Positions 1-10,040 of a stretch of 64,000 nucleotides of DNA are shown here, piece by piece. The DNA is from Linanthus parryae. Lineage: Eukaryota; Streptophyta; Magnoliopsida; Ericales; Polemoniaceae. Within the stretch, counting starts at the first letter, position 1; every line of letters begins with the position of its first letter. The stretch is taken from positions 22,503,001 to 22,567,000 of the forward strand of contig JALGPY010000003.1 of the NCBI GenBank assembly GCA_023055425.1, given 5' to 3'. The position numbers and the translations under genes are program-made. Below the pieces are notes generated by a model. The model made no database searches. It saw only the letters and a program-made list of their open reading frames with translations, and had not been told where the DNA came from.

Positions 1-145
1 TTTAATTAGATCGTCCATGCACGAGACTGTCTTCCAATTCATATCGTCATAAGTCGCAGATTCATTTGTAAGTATCGTATTTTAATTTATTATTTTCAAG
101 TTACTTTTCGGTTTCGGGTTAACAAAGTGAACACAGCTTCTAACA
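1..145 (+). mobile_element. Copia-A 5' LTR, 3' end only
   Basis: This stretch aligns with the last ~137 bases of the complete LTR at 4413-5168, with about five substitutions (roughly 96% identity), and ends in the same ...TTCTAACA. It is therefore the 3' end of an LTR that begins before the window. It is followed by leader sequence beginning ATCTTAAAGCAG, as in Copia-B at 6915, so it is a 5' LTR and not a solo LTR. Confidence 0.85.
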
Positions 146-147
146 AT

Positions 148-162
148 CTTAAAGCAGATTTT
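148..162 (+). other. Primer-site-like segment of Copia-A, complementary to its own LTR
   Basis: Two bases after the LTR end lies CTTAAAGCAGATTTT. It does not begin with TGG, as a site for a tRNA CCA end would. It is the exact reverse complement, over 15 bases, of AAAATCTGCTTTAAG at 5015-5029 in the 3' LTR of the same element. The matching part of this 5' LTR lies at or before the window edge. Confidence 0.7.
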
Positions 163-520
163 ATGTGTTCTAGTTAAACCAGTAACCTATACTTTTAAAA
201 ATGAAAAACGTTTATTTTTCTAATTCTAGTTTCTGAATTATGAAATTGTGAGTCCAGTTTAGAATACATATTCTACTTCTCTCCTCTCCGAATTATCAAA
301 TAAGTCGAACCATTTTGGAACCACTTTTATGCAAACCAACGCCTCTCTCAATCTTTAGTCGTCGCCCCCTATATCTCTGCAATTCATTTTGTTCTCTCCG
401 CATTCAATCGTTAATTTCGTGACTCATCTTCGCGTGATTTCATCTCGTCGACTGGTTTCGTGTTTTAAGTCAAATCCGAGTTATCTCCGGTGTGAAGCGG
501 AGAACAATCACCAGGCGCCG

Positions 521-799
521 ATGTACGGCGATGAGGTCATGGATATGCAACATCAAAACCAGATCGAGGACGACGAAGAAGACAACGAAGTTGGGGGGGG
601 GGGGGATGATTCCATTGATACCGCTCAAATGCGTTTCGGGGCTCACGCGCTCCACGACAGAGGTGATGGCGACGGGGTGATTAACGGGGTCTCAGGCGTT
701 CATCCTCAAATCGTGTTGTATGGCGGATGGTCGAGGATTCCACCAATCGCCACCGAAGGTGGTGAACCTGATCACTTGACGCAGGTTTATGTCTTCTTG
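521..799 (+). pseudogene. TIFY/GATA (ZML-like) transcription factor exon 1 fragment
   Basis: The frame from the ATG at 521 encodes an acidic protein with MDMQHQNQ, a RFGAHALH segment and a GGEPDHLTQVYVF end. I recognise this layout from the N-terminus of plant ZIM/ZML GATA factors, where an acidic region precedes the TIFY motif (normally LTLSFQGQVYVF-like). Here about five residues in the middle of TIFY are missing, so the motif is damaged. A possible splice donor, GTATCT, follows at 800. No CCT or GATA zinc finger is visible nearby. The preceding 5' UTR-like sequence and this exon sit between the Copia-A 5' LTR and its displaced leader repeats, so it looks like a captured gene fragment. The family call rests on motif memory only. 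Confidence 0.5.
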
Positions 800-832
800 G
801 TATCTCTGTATACATGTCATTTTAGAAATTAA

Positions 833-2230
833 AATCTGAAGTTTGATAATGTTCTTGTGAGTCTTATGCACTTGTCGTTGATTTGTGGATGCTTTGAAAT
901 CATCCATATAGTGAAATCTAAGTTCCTTGAATAAGGTGATTCATCAGTGCAAGAGTTTTAATTAAAGTAAGTCGAGGGATGTCAATTAACTTTGAGTTTG
1001 AAGTACATCTAAACATTGTTTTGGATTACTCTCGTATCCCTTCTTTAGGCTAAATGCTAACTGCTAATGGAACTTCTGATGAATATCGTATTCTAGAGCG
1101 GGCTTTGTAGCACAAGCTATCTTTCTTTGTTTGACAAGGATAACGGTTTCGAATCGTTTTAAAAGTTGTGGATAACAGCCCGATGTAGCATTGAGAGAAA
1201 CAGATGTACCGATGGGAGTTTTGTTACTCCAGATTTTGTTCAAACTTTCAGGTTTGCAGCAGTTATTTGTACGAACGGAGCCTTTGTTTTTTGGTGCATA
1301 ACCGAAGTTATGAACATCGGATTTAAGGTAAATACAATCCGATGGGTCACAAGGTCAGATCGGATTTAAGGTAAATACAATCCGATAGATTTATGCCAAA
1401 TCATTTTCTTAGTGATTATTATTTTTAATTCTTTTAAATGATGGTCTGACTTTGAGTTTTAGAATGTGTACTTGTAGTACTTTACAGTTCAATGTTTTAT
1501 AAGGATAGGTTGACTTCCTTACTGAGAAACATGCATGTTGCATGAGGATTCATCGAATCTTATTTGCCATGTTCATAGGTTTCATTTTCAGCCTATAATT
1601 ATCAATTTGCCTTGTCAGAGAACAAAATTTGATCTTTGTCAATAAATGTCAAGCAAATTCTGTCGGTGCAAAATTTGACAGTTTAATTCTCTGCCAATAC
1701 AGTCAGTGTTCTTGGTCAGATTTTTATCTGATAATTTTTTGTAGATAGTCAGAATTTTATTCGTATTTTTTGTATGTTTGGTGTTTACCCATCAAATTGT
1801 TTGTGACTATGAATAGAAAGGTGTCATTTCAAATAATTTTTGAAATCTTCGATTGTTACGGCATATACAGTTTGGTCATGTTAATTTCGAGGCATTTCGT
1901 AAATTAATAAACTGGACCATCTGGGGAAAAACAGAATGTTTATATCACAAGTGTAGAATGCGAGTGTGTATTGCTACTTATTGCATAATCATAATAAAGC
2001 TTGAAATGCTTCTATAAATACAAAGTAGAAAATGAGCAAGTTCTCCTTCGTAGTAATCAAAGAAGGAAAATATGATTCTCCAAATTTTATGTGGTGCCAA
2101 TTATAAATTGGAAGGTTTTGAATATTCATTCAAAGACTTTGGTAGAAGGCAACCAAAATTTTCAAGTACATTGTGGAAGAATGTTACATTCCAAAGGATT
2201 TTAATGTTGTCACAATAATTACCTGTCAAT
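833..2230. other. Spacer inside Copia-A, no gene recognised
   Basis: No coding exon is supported here. It may be intron sequence that travelled with the TIFY-like exon. One local structure stands out: ATCGGATT...AATCCGAT hairpins of 28 bases, nearly identical, at 1316-1343 and 1359-1386. Confidence 0.4.
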
Positions 2231-2245
2231 TATACTTTAGTTCAA

Positions 2246-2337
2246 GAGTTCTCAAGCACTCATGAAAATCTAAGAGTTTTTAAGCACTCATGGATGTGCA
2301 ATTTAGTATAACGCAAATCAGGAGTTTAATAGCACTT
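2246..2337 (+). repeat. Copia-A leader repeats (GAGT...ACTC hairpins)
   Basis: Three copies of GAGT-(T/A-rich)-CACTC/CACTT occur at 2246-2261, 2274-2289 and 2322-2337. The same kind of triplet occurs in the Copia-C leader (19139-19226, minus), only 78-165 bases from that element's LTR. Here it lies about 2.1 kb from the LTR, which marks the right edge of the inserted TIFY-containing block. Confidence 0.6.
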
Positions 2338-2730
2338 ATGATTTGTTTACTGCATTGCATTACTTTTGGACAACATAAAAATCACAAGCCTATTAGGCAA
2401 ATAAAGCGCTAGCACTTGAAAAACTTATTCAAACAATATTTGAATGAAAGTCTCGTAAATGAAGACAGTTTATCTTGTAGAGATAAAGTAATATAAGCAA
2501 GTGGAGAATGAGCAATTGGTTTGAAACTGATTGTTTCTAATTGACTACTACACGAGTTATGTCAAAAGAAATATTCACATTTACAAGGGTGGCTGAATAT
2601 AAAATCGCATAAGTATGCAGAAAAAATGGTAATAACCTATGTAAAGCATTGAATTGTGGGGGTAAATCACAATGAGATTTATAACATTGTGAAACAACCC
2701 AATGTTTGAGAATGAGCTCACAAGTAGTAT

Positions 2731-3813
2731 CATGATGGAACAACCGAAAGCGTTTCGGGTTCCAATAAATGAAACATAAATTTCGTCTACTCAAGAAATC
2801 ATGATACGGATTAAAACAGGCTCCCCAACAATGGTATGAAAAGGTTGACAGGGTTATGACGACAAACGGTTTTAGAACAAATGGATGTAAGATGTAAATT
2901 CTAAAACTATGAATGGTAGACGCGTCATATACGACTCTATGTAGACAACATGTTAACCTTAGGAAGTAACGAGACAATAATCCGTGCCACCAAAGTTATT
3001 TTCAACAACATTCGATATGAAAGATTTAGGGGTTGCTGATGTTATTCTAGAAATAAGAAGTTTCTAGAATGACTATATGTGTTAACTTGGTCTCACTAGA
3101 TCGAGAAAGTTCTCGAAAAGTTTGATCAAACAAGCTAGTAAAAAAAATGGTGTGAGCATGCATCTCGCTAAAAAAAAATATATATTGGGTCAGATATGAA
3201 GCAATCATAGTATGATCAAATAATCGGAAGCCTTATGTACATTAAGAATTGTACTAGGCTGGACATCGCACAAGCAGTTGGAATAACATAATCGTTTACC
3301 AGTAACCCAGGAAAGAATCACTGGACATCTATAATTCGTGGTATCTATGATACACTAAACCTATAGGATTACGATATTCCAACTATGCTTATATACTAGA
3401 AAGAATAATGCGATGATAATTGGATATCTGATACAAAGGTTCCAAATCAACGAGTAGTTATGTATTCACTCTCGCGGCATTTTATTGGAAAAACTTCAAA
3501 GCAGACGTGCATTGCAAGGTCTACTATGTAGTCATAAACTCATAGAGTTAGACAAGGCAGGGGAAGAAGCAGAATGGCTTTATTATTTCGTCGAAGATAT
3601 TCCAATGTGGCCGAAATTCGTGCCTCCTATCAAGCACACAGTAATATCTATATATTGGTAAGTCTAGACATCTTCGTCGGACATAATACCATTAGGCAAC
3701 TTCTCTCACGAAGAATACGATCGATCGAATATATGGAGTCAAACAAAACGGATCCGTTGACTAAAGGTTTATTGAGAGAACGTTTGCAATTTCGTCAAGG
3801 GGAATGGGGCTAA
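2731..3813 (+). pseudogene. Copia-A reverse transcriptase/RNase H remnant
   Basis: Fragments in shifting frames match the Copia-C polyprotein: a MEQP start of the RT mid-section near 2731, YVDN in place of YVDD near 2940, DLGVADVIL near 3020, then DIAQAV, FTSNPG, DDNWISDTK and [12 protein letters not shown] of the RNase H, ending with DPLTKGLLRE near 3770. Stops and frameshifts are numerous, so no protein can be made. Gag, protease and integrase are missing: the leader repeats are followed within 400 bases by RT. The order and the 3' LTR downstream place this as the 3' part of Copia-A. Confidence 0.8.
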
Positions 3814-4412
3814 TGCCAATCTCGTAAAGAGTTGCACGATAGCGGAAAACCCAACCTAGATGACTGGAGATCCCAAGAACTAGGTTCAAAAGGGACAACC
3901 TAACTATTTGTGCAAATACCAAAAATCACTCACTAAAGAAACTATGTTTCTATCCCATTCCTAGGACGACGAGTGATAGGACCAGGGTAAGCTATGCTTT
4001 TAATGAGACCACATGTTAAGAAGAGTATGGATAGATACCCTTAAATGTGTCTCAGCTATGTGAGTAGGAACTGGGGCCGGTTCTAGGAGGATGACAAGGC
4101 ATACTCCTCTAAGACTACTCATGAAACCAGGCAATAGTGTCTCAAGGCCAAAATGAGCACAACCATGAGAACAAACTATGTTCAGGTATTAATTGTGTGG
4201 TTACTATCGACAAGGTGTACACCACTGCAAAACAGTTCAAAGCGCTTCGCACACTGTCTAGCCAGTATACCCTATAGTATCTCACTAATGGAAAAGTTCA
4301 AGGCCTAAGGATACTTCTCTTTATGCAATTAATTACCTACTGAGAGAATTGAGTGCTAAATACTGATTGACACTTTTAGCCTCAACGCTAATTTGTCATT
4401 CATGTGGGGGAT

Positions 4413-5168
4413 TGTTGGAAAATGTGATTTTGACTCGACTTCAAACCCGGGTTCGAGAAAGCTCACTTGAGCGCTTACATAAAACTATAGAAGTAAAGAG
4501 ATTAGTTTGTAATCTCACCCGTCAAAATCATTGATTGATGAATGAAAAATGAGACGTTTAAAGTTGACGCATTATGCATTAGACTTGAATACAGAGGTTG
4601 CATGATAAATAGGGAAAAATCGTTGGGGGTTGCATTGAGAGAGGGCCTACCCACGATCCATCAAGATTGGGCTAGGTTCGTGGTGTTGGATTTTGGTTGT
4701 TGGGCATAATTCGAATAATTTTGGGCCCAGACCAAATAGGCCCATTAGCTCCCAAAAGTTGTAACCTTTCGGTTTGAAATGAACAGTTGCAACTATTCCT
4801 AACAGGTACCTCTCCTCTATAAATAGCAGTCTCTCCTATCATTCTAATAATTCAATATATTCATCTTCTTATCCTCTCATAAATATCTCTCAAACATAGT
4901 CCTAGTTCGTTGTGTATTGTGGATTGTGCTTTCGTCCACAATACAGGGAAGCTTTTATCCTGGGAAGCGTTTTGCCCGTCGTATGAGAAATAAAGAAGCA
5001 CCGATAGTGGGGGCAAAATCTGCTTTAAGGAGATCGTCCATGCACGAGAGTGTCTTCTAACTCATATCGTCATAAGTCGCAGATTCATTTGTAAGTATCG
5101 TATTTTAATTTATTATTTTCGGGTTACTTTTCGGTTTCGGGTTAACAAAGTGAACACAGCTTCTAACA
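4413..5168 (+). mobile_element. Copia-A 3' LTR
   Basis: The LTR is 756 bp, TGTTGGAAAA...TTCTAACA. It is preceded by the polypurine tract CATGTGGGGGAT, the same as in Copia-C. A TATA box (CTCTATAAATAGC) lies near 4815 and an AATAAA near 4989. The segment 5015-5029 is complementary to the primer-site-like segment at 148-162. LTR ends and tract are clear; the 5-bp target duplication cannot be tested because the left end is outside the window. Confidence 0.85.
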
Positions 5169-6104
5169 AGAACGAGGTAGGAGATACTATCTGGAACTGC
5201 CGGTGTGATTTCCCTGTTGCAGATGATTGTAACAAACGTTGCATAAGCTTGTACAAGTTTACGCAACATGTTGGACTTGCAATAGGAGATGCCTGTGTTA
5301 GAGAATACCAAAGTTCAGGGTTCGTGTGTTCCCAGCCTAGACGACACCTGTGCTGATATATAACAAAGTAAAGCGTCCAACTCCTTTTGCTGGCACTTTT
5401 TCTCATTCTCCGACTATTGTTAACTTTAGTGCTACTCTATCAACCCAAAATCTGAACTCTACTTTTCCTGTGTAATATGCGTATCAAGTGCTTAGGTTTG
5501 GCTGTGTAATATGCTAACGCTACTGCTGAAGATCCTTTTTTGGTACTGGTTGTATCTACTTTCCTAACAAAGCAATTAACTAATGAAGTGTAATATTAGT
5601 TTATCTTCAATGTTACTGATCTTTCATGTAGTCTGATTTCGTTCTGATATATTTTATTGCATTTTAGGATTTTATCAGCATACTGTTTTTCTATGCGCAT
5701 CATAAATCCTCGGTACACCTGTTTTGCTTGTGTATCCAAACCATGCTTGTGAAACTAAACCACCCATTATTTATTATTCATATATCCAACAATGTAGTCA
5801 CACACCAATGATTGAATTCATTCCAAAAATCAGATCTGCAGTTGAAAATATAGCTTCCATTCAGATTATATTATTTGCAGAAATTACAAAGGGTAGAATA
5901 AATCACACTACGGATCCAATCAACCCGGAACAAGATATAACATGAAGTAGGTTTCAAATTCCATCTTGCGAGCTAAAAGTATTCATGATCACATGTTTCT
6001 AAAAAGTTTGGACGTCGTTACACAGTTCATTTCGCATGCTCAGAAAGAGTAGTGTTCTCACTTGAAAACAACCCAACCTAATCTACGTTTTTAGAGGTTG
6101 ATGG
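5169..6104. other. Unassigned region between Copia-A and Copia-B
   Basis: I see no supported gene. A 68-codon frame at 5150-5356 begins inside the LTR and has no family resemblance I can name. A run at about 5363-5475 could be exon-like but is unsupported. Confidence 0.4.
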
Positions 6105-6914
6105 TGTTGGAAAAAGTAGGTTTTTGACGATATTGATTTGAGTCTGGTTTTGGAACCGACTCGCTTAAGAGTTGTTGACACCGAACACACTGTTAAAAAA
6201 ACTAGGTACATTGGTGATCGTTTCGGTAACTCACTCGTCAAAAGCTAAGAAGTAATGAATGATCAAATTAAGCTCTCAAAATGAGTCGTTGATCATTGGG
6301 TTGAGAGAGAGTATATCACATCGTTGATGAGGAAGAAACTTGGGCAAAGGTCGAACCACCAACGTGGTGTGGTGTTGGGTTGGGCTACTTAGTGGGCTTT
6401 AACTTTTTGGGCAAAATACTAACTAAATATTAATATGTTATTTATTAATTGGATTGTTAAAAAAAAGTTGCAACTGTTCCAATAGTTGCAACTGATCAGT
6501 TCAAATTGAACAGACACAACCGTTCCCCAACAGTCACTTCTTCTCCTATAAAAGGACACTCATCCTTCTCATTTGAGACAGATCTCAGAACTACAATAAA
6601 TATATCTCTCACTACCTTCCATCGAAATTCTCTTTCTCGTAGTCTTAGTTCGTTGTGTGCGAGTGTTGTACCGTGCTCTCCAACACCGCACAGGGAAGCT
6701 TTTATCCTGAGAAGTAGACGTCCAAATTCTCCACGACAAGCACGTAGTGTGGGGGACGAATCTGCTTTAAGGAGCCTCGTATTCTATGCGAAACTGTCTT
6801 CCAAAACTATATAAGCATTCGGAATTAACTCATATGTAAGTCGTTACAATTTTATCTTCTTCTTTAATTTCTGTTCGGATTGTGAACACATATTCGGGTC
6901 AATATTTTCCTACA
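6105..6914 (+). mobile_element. Copia-B LTR (810 bp)
   Basis: It begins TGTTGGAAAAAG and ends TTTTCCTACA, resembling the LTRs of Copia-A and Copia-C in its ends, in a TATA box (CTCCTATAAAAGG, about 6540) and in the GGGGG-AATCTGCTTTAAGG block. It is followed by leader sequence to 7138 and then cut by the Gypsy LTR. It is therefore a 5' LTR whose body is lost or displaced. Confidence 0.8.
6757..6771 (+). other. LTR segment complementary to Copia-B primer-site-like segment
   Basis: CGAATCTGCTTTAAG is the exact reverse complement of CTTAAAGCAGATTCG at 6917-6931. Relative to Copia-A, the outer two bases changed on both partners (AA to CG and TT to CG), so pairing is retained over 15 bases. Confidence 0.7.
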
Positions 6915-6916
6915 AT

Positions 6917-6931
6917 CTTAAAGCAGATTCG
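6917..6931 (+). other. Primer-site-like segment of Copia-B
   Basis: It lies two bases after the LTR end. It does not start with TGG, and it pairs over 15 bases with 6757-6771 in the same element's LTR. Confidence 0.7.
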
Positions 6932-8667
6932 ATCATATGTTTTCAATTTCGAACAGTTCCTTAAATTGTTATTCTGTCAGCATTTTTTATGTCACATTAT
7001 CATTCGATAATTTTTGCGGCATTCAGAAAATTAATATTTTTATTATTTTTCATCCCTCCTGCTCTTATATGGGTCGTTGTGTTTGGTTGTTTTCATGTCA
7101 ATTTGGACTGAAAACTCGGAGGGCGATCAAGTTCGAGCTGTAACACCCCCAAATCGACCAAGCCGGAAGCCCGGTGATGTCACTCCGTACCCGAGATTAA
7201 ACCCGAATACAAGGAGATTTTATAAAAGAATATCCAACCCAAAATCCATAAAATAATTATTTAAAACTTTAAAACTCGTCTTGCCACAATTATGGGCGTT
7301 ATTACAAATCTAAAATTCAAACTATTATCTAATGCTCAAATGAAACTAAATGTGAATGTTACTACTTTCATGATTCGCGTTTTTCCCTCGGACCAAGCTA
7401 CCATCTAACCTGTGGTGTTGAAAACAAAAAGAGAACACCACAGTTTCCAAAGTCAGCGGAAATACTGAGTAAGTAACACCCAAGCATGTAAACAGATCAT
7501 GAAGTAATTTGAAAACCAGTTTGTAGTAGTTTTGCTAAACCAAGTGAAAGTAAAAGCTTTGACCCTTTTATAAAAGAAATAAGATGAGAGATTCCAATTT
7601 CATTTATATTTTTCCAAATCATATCCATTATCCAAATAATGGGATTCCAAAACTCATGATATTCCATTTTCCATTAACAACATCCAATCCAAAAACCAAT
7701 TTATTAATTTGTTGATACGGGGAAAAACCAACCACTTCGCAAGCATCCAAGACCTTAAGTGTCGACACCCCCTTACTGACTTCTTGCGGCCAGAAGAGTG
7801 AGTACAAGGAGCTATCCGGGGACTTGCAACCGGATTAAATAAAATAAATTGGACGAGAGACCGAAGTCAACACGCCCAATGCCAATAGTAACCATACAAC
7901 AATAATCATCCCCGTACAACTCTTTCCACTTTACGTTATCATCGATTATTAGATTGCAGTGATATTTTCAGAGAACATTTCAACAATTTGAAACAAGTAT
8001 TCAAGCATCACATATTTTGCATAAAATCATTTTGAGACAAGTAGGAATGAAAACATTTGACACGAAAAGAGGAATGGGCGCTAGGCCTGGCATGTTTACT
8101 TACCTTTAATCTCAAGCAAAGCAAATCACTTCCTAGTAATACTCGACGTGTCCTTCGTCAACGAAATTGTTGCCTACAAATTTAATAGTGTCCTAATCAA
8201 CACATTGCACACGAAGTCCTACAGGTAAATGAAATAAATTCCTTACTAACTCTCCCCAACCTTTACTAAGGCGAACAACCTCTTTTATAGAAAATACACT
8301 TTATAGAATTAACGGTTATTATTGTAAAACATAGCTATAGTTATAAAATATATAACTTATAAGATTAACTAATTATTTCCTTATTATAGGGTAGAGAAGC
8401 ATATTATTTTTCCCTAAAAACAATAATAATTCTAATAGTAGTTCCTCCCAACCAAACAAGCCTTAGTAAATAATATAAGTTTTAAACTAACTTTATTTAA
8501 AAGAAATAACAAATTTATTTGAAGAAATAACTTATTCTAATTTGTTATAAACTTATAAAAATAAATAAAAAATATATATTTTGATCATCCTTATTCTGCA
8601 TATTTATTTTGGAGTAAAGGTGAGTGCAAAAATATTACTTTAAACTTGTATAAAAAGAATTGCCTCT

Positions 8668-8755
8668 TGTGAGATTTGAACTTGAATCCTACCTCCCACA
8701 CACTCAAAGCTCTTAAGTGTTTTCCTCTTACCACTGGGCAAAGCCCACATTGATG
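8668..8755 (-). repeat. tRNA-derived SINE-like box pair inside the Gypsy LTR
   Basis: On the minus strand GCCCAGTGGTAAGAGG resembles an RNA polymerase III A box, and GGATTCAAGTTCAAATCTC about 60 bases on resembles a B box. This is either a SINE fragment or a chance tRNA-like match; no tRNA cloverleaf is claimed. Confidence 0.35.
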
Positions 8756-8985
8756 TCTTCTTCCCATTTAATAACAATTGACCTATTTTTGAATAATACT
8801 AATAATAAAATAATAAAACAAAAGAAAGAAAGTAAAGAGAAGAAGAACACATACGGGTTTCAACCCGAAGAGAGAGAGGCGACGGGATGACGCCGACGGT
8901 GGCGACGATTGGTGGTGGTGGCGGACAGAGGGCCGACGGCGACGGCCGACGCCGGCGAGGTCGGCGGCGGCGATGGCAGCGGCGG

Positions 8986-8989
<4 letters not shown>

Positions 8990-9055
<66 letters not shown>
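8990..9055 (+). repeat. (GA)n microsatellite
   Basis: An uninterrupted GA dinucleotide run of about 66 bases inside the Gypsy LTR. It explains the serine/leucine-repeat and arginine/glutamate-repeat frames seen on both strands here, which are not genes. Confidence 0.95.
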
Positions 9056-9057
<2 letters not shown>

Positions 9058-9689
9058 GGATTGAAGGAGAGATTGAGAGATTGAAGGATTGAGATTGTGG
9101 GTTAACAAAAATCTGAGAATTGATGGGTTTATATAGGTAGAGAGGTGAAGAATTCAACCGGAAAGAGGAAATCCACTTTGAAAAATTTGAATTGGGACCA
9201 AAAATTGGCGAAATTGGGTTGCTTGATGCTAAATTATCAAGCCTTGATGAGTTTAAGTCGAATAGGGAGTGATTTGGGACAAACGTCAACGAATTTGGTG
9301 AAGATTCGGAGTGGTAATGGTGGTGTTTGGGTTGGAGATGGTCTTCTTCCTCCATGGGAGAGTTTGAGGAAGAAGATGACTAAATTTTAGGGTGAAGACA
9401 ATTTAACCCCCACTAGTTTAGTCATTATACAACTACTACCCCCAAGTTCACTTAAAAGGCACACTTTAAGTTAGGAAGAACTACATAAAACCCCCTAATA
9501 GATTATAACATTACAATTAATTTTCTAAATAATAGTAACTAATATCCCAACTTATACTAATATCATATTAACACCCAATATTATTATAAAATACCTGTTT
9601 TAACATACTAACACTTAATATTACCTAAAATGCACTTAATACTATATAAAATACACATAATACTCGTTTCTAAATAACGGGGTATTTCA

Positions 9690-10040
9690 TCCTTCCCCCA
9701 TTAAAGAGAGTTTCGTCCTTGAAGCTTAAACCAACTTCTCAACACAAAACGGGGTATCTCATCTTCGTCATACCATCTCCTGCTTCACATGTTGCCTCCC
9801 ATGTGAGGTAATTTGTCCATAAGACCTTTAAAATTCAAACACTCTTGGTACACGTGCCCTTTGTCATGATATGTAGAATCTTAACATGGTCAAAACTTAT
9901 GGTTCGAGATCCAATACATGAAATGGTATACAAGACACTCGTCCTTAGTTGCTACACATGGGGCAAGGTATTGTCCAAAATTTTCACTTTTCTTTTCAAT
10001 TCATAGTCGTACGTGATCATCTGATCAGGTGGTAAGGCAA
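9690..10040 (-). pseudogene. Decayed Gypsy integrase tail and chromodomain
   Basis: Reading the minus strand toward the LTR, fragments DYELKRKVKILD (near 9985), VLWTNYLTWEAT (near 9820) and KDETLFNGG (near 9710) follow each other in the order seen at the C-terminus of chromodomain Gypsy polyproteins. Stops and shifts separate them. This supports the LTR call at 7139-9689. Earlier polyprotein domains were not recognised further right. Confidence 0.55.

Larger units (their letters stand above)
7139..9689 (-). mobile_element. Gypsy (chromodomain type) 3' LTR, 2.55 kb
   Basis: On the minus strand it begins TGAAATACCCCG at 9689 and ends GGGGGTGTTACA at 7139, with inverted ends. It is preceded by the purine tract AATGGGGGAAGGA. 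The sequence upstream on the minus strand encodes a decayed chromodomain tail ending KDETLFNGG, as expected just before the tract in Tekay/Del-type chromoviruses. The LTR cuts the Copia-B leader. No 5' LTR of this element is recognisable in the window, so the TSD (CGAGC on the left) cannot be confirmed. Confidence 0.7.

Noticed and set aside
1..145. Solo LTR
   Set aside because: The bases after it match the Copia leader start, so it is a 5' LTR with internal sequence attached.
2537..2977. 146-codon minus-strand frame
   Set aside because: Antisense to decayed Copia-A RT; no motif.
8783..9355. 190-codon minus-strand frame with long Ser/Leu runs
   Set aside because: It is created by the (GA)n microsatellite inside a Gypsy LTR and shows no domain.
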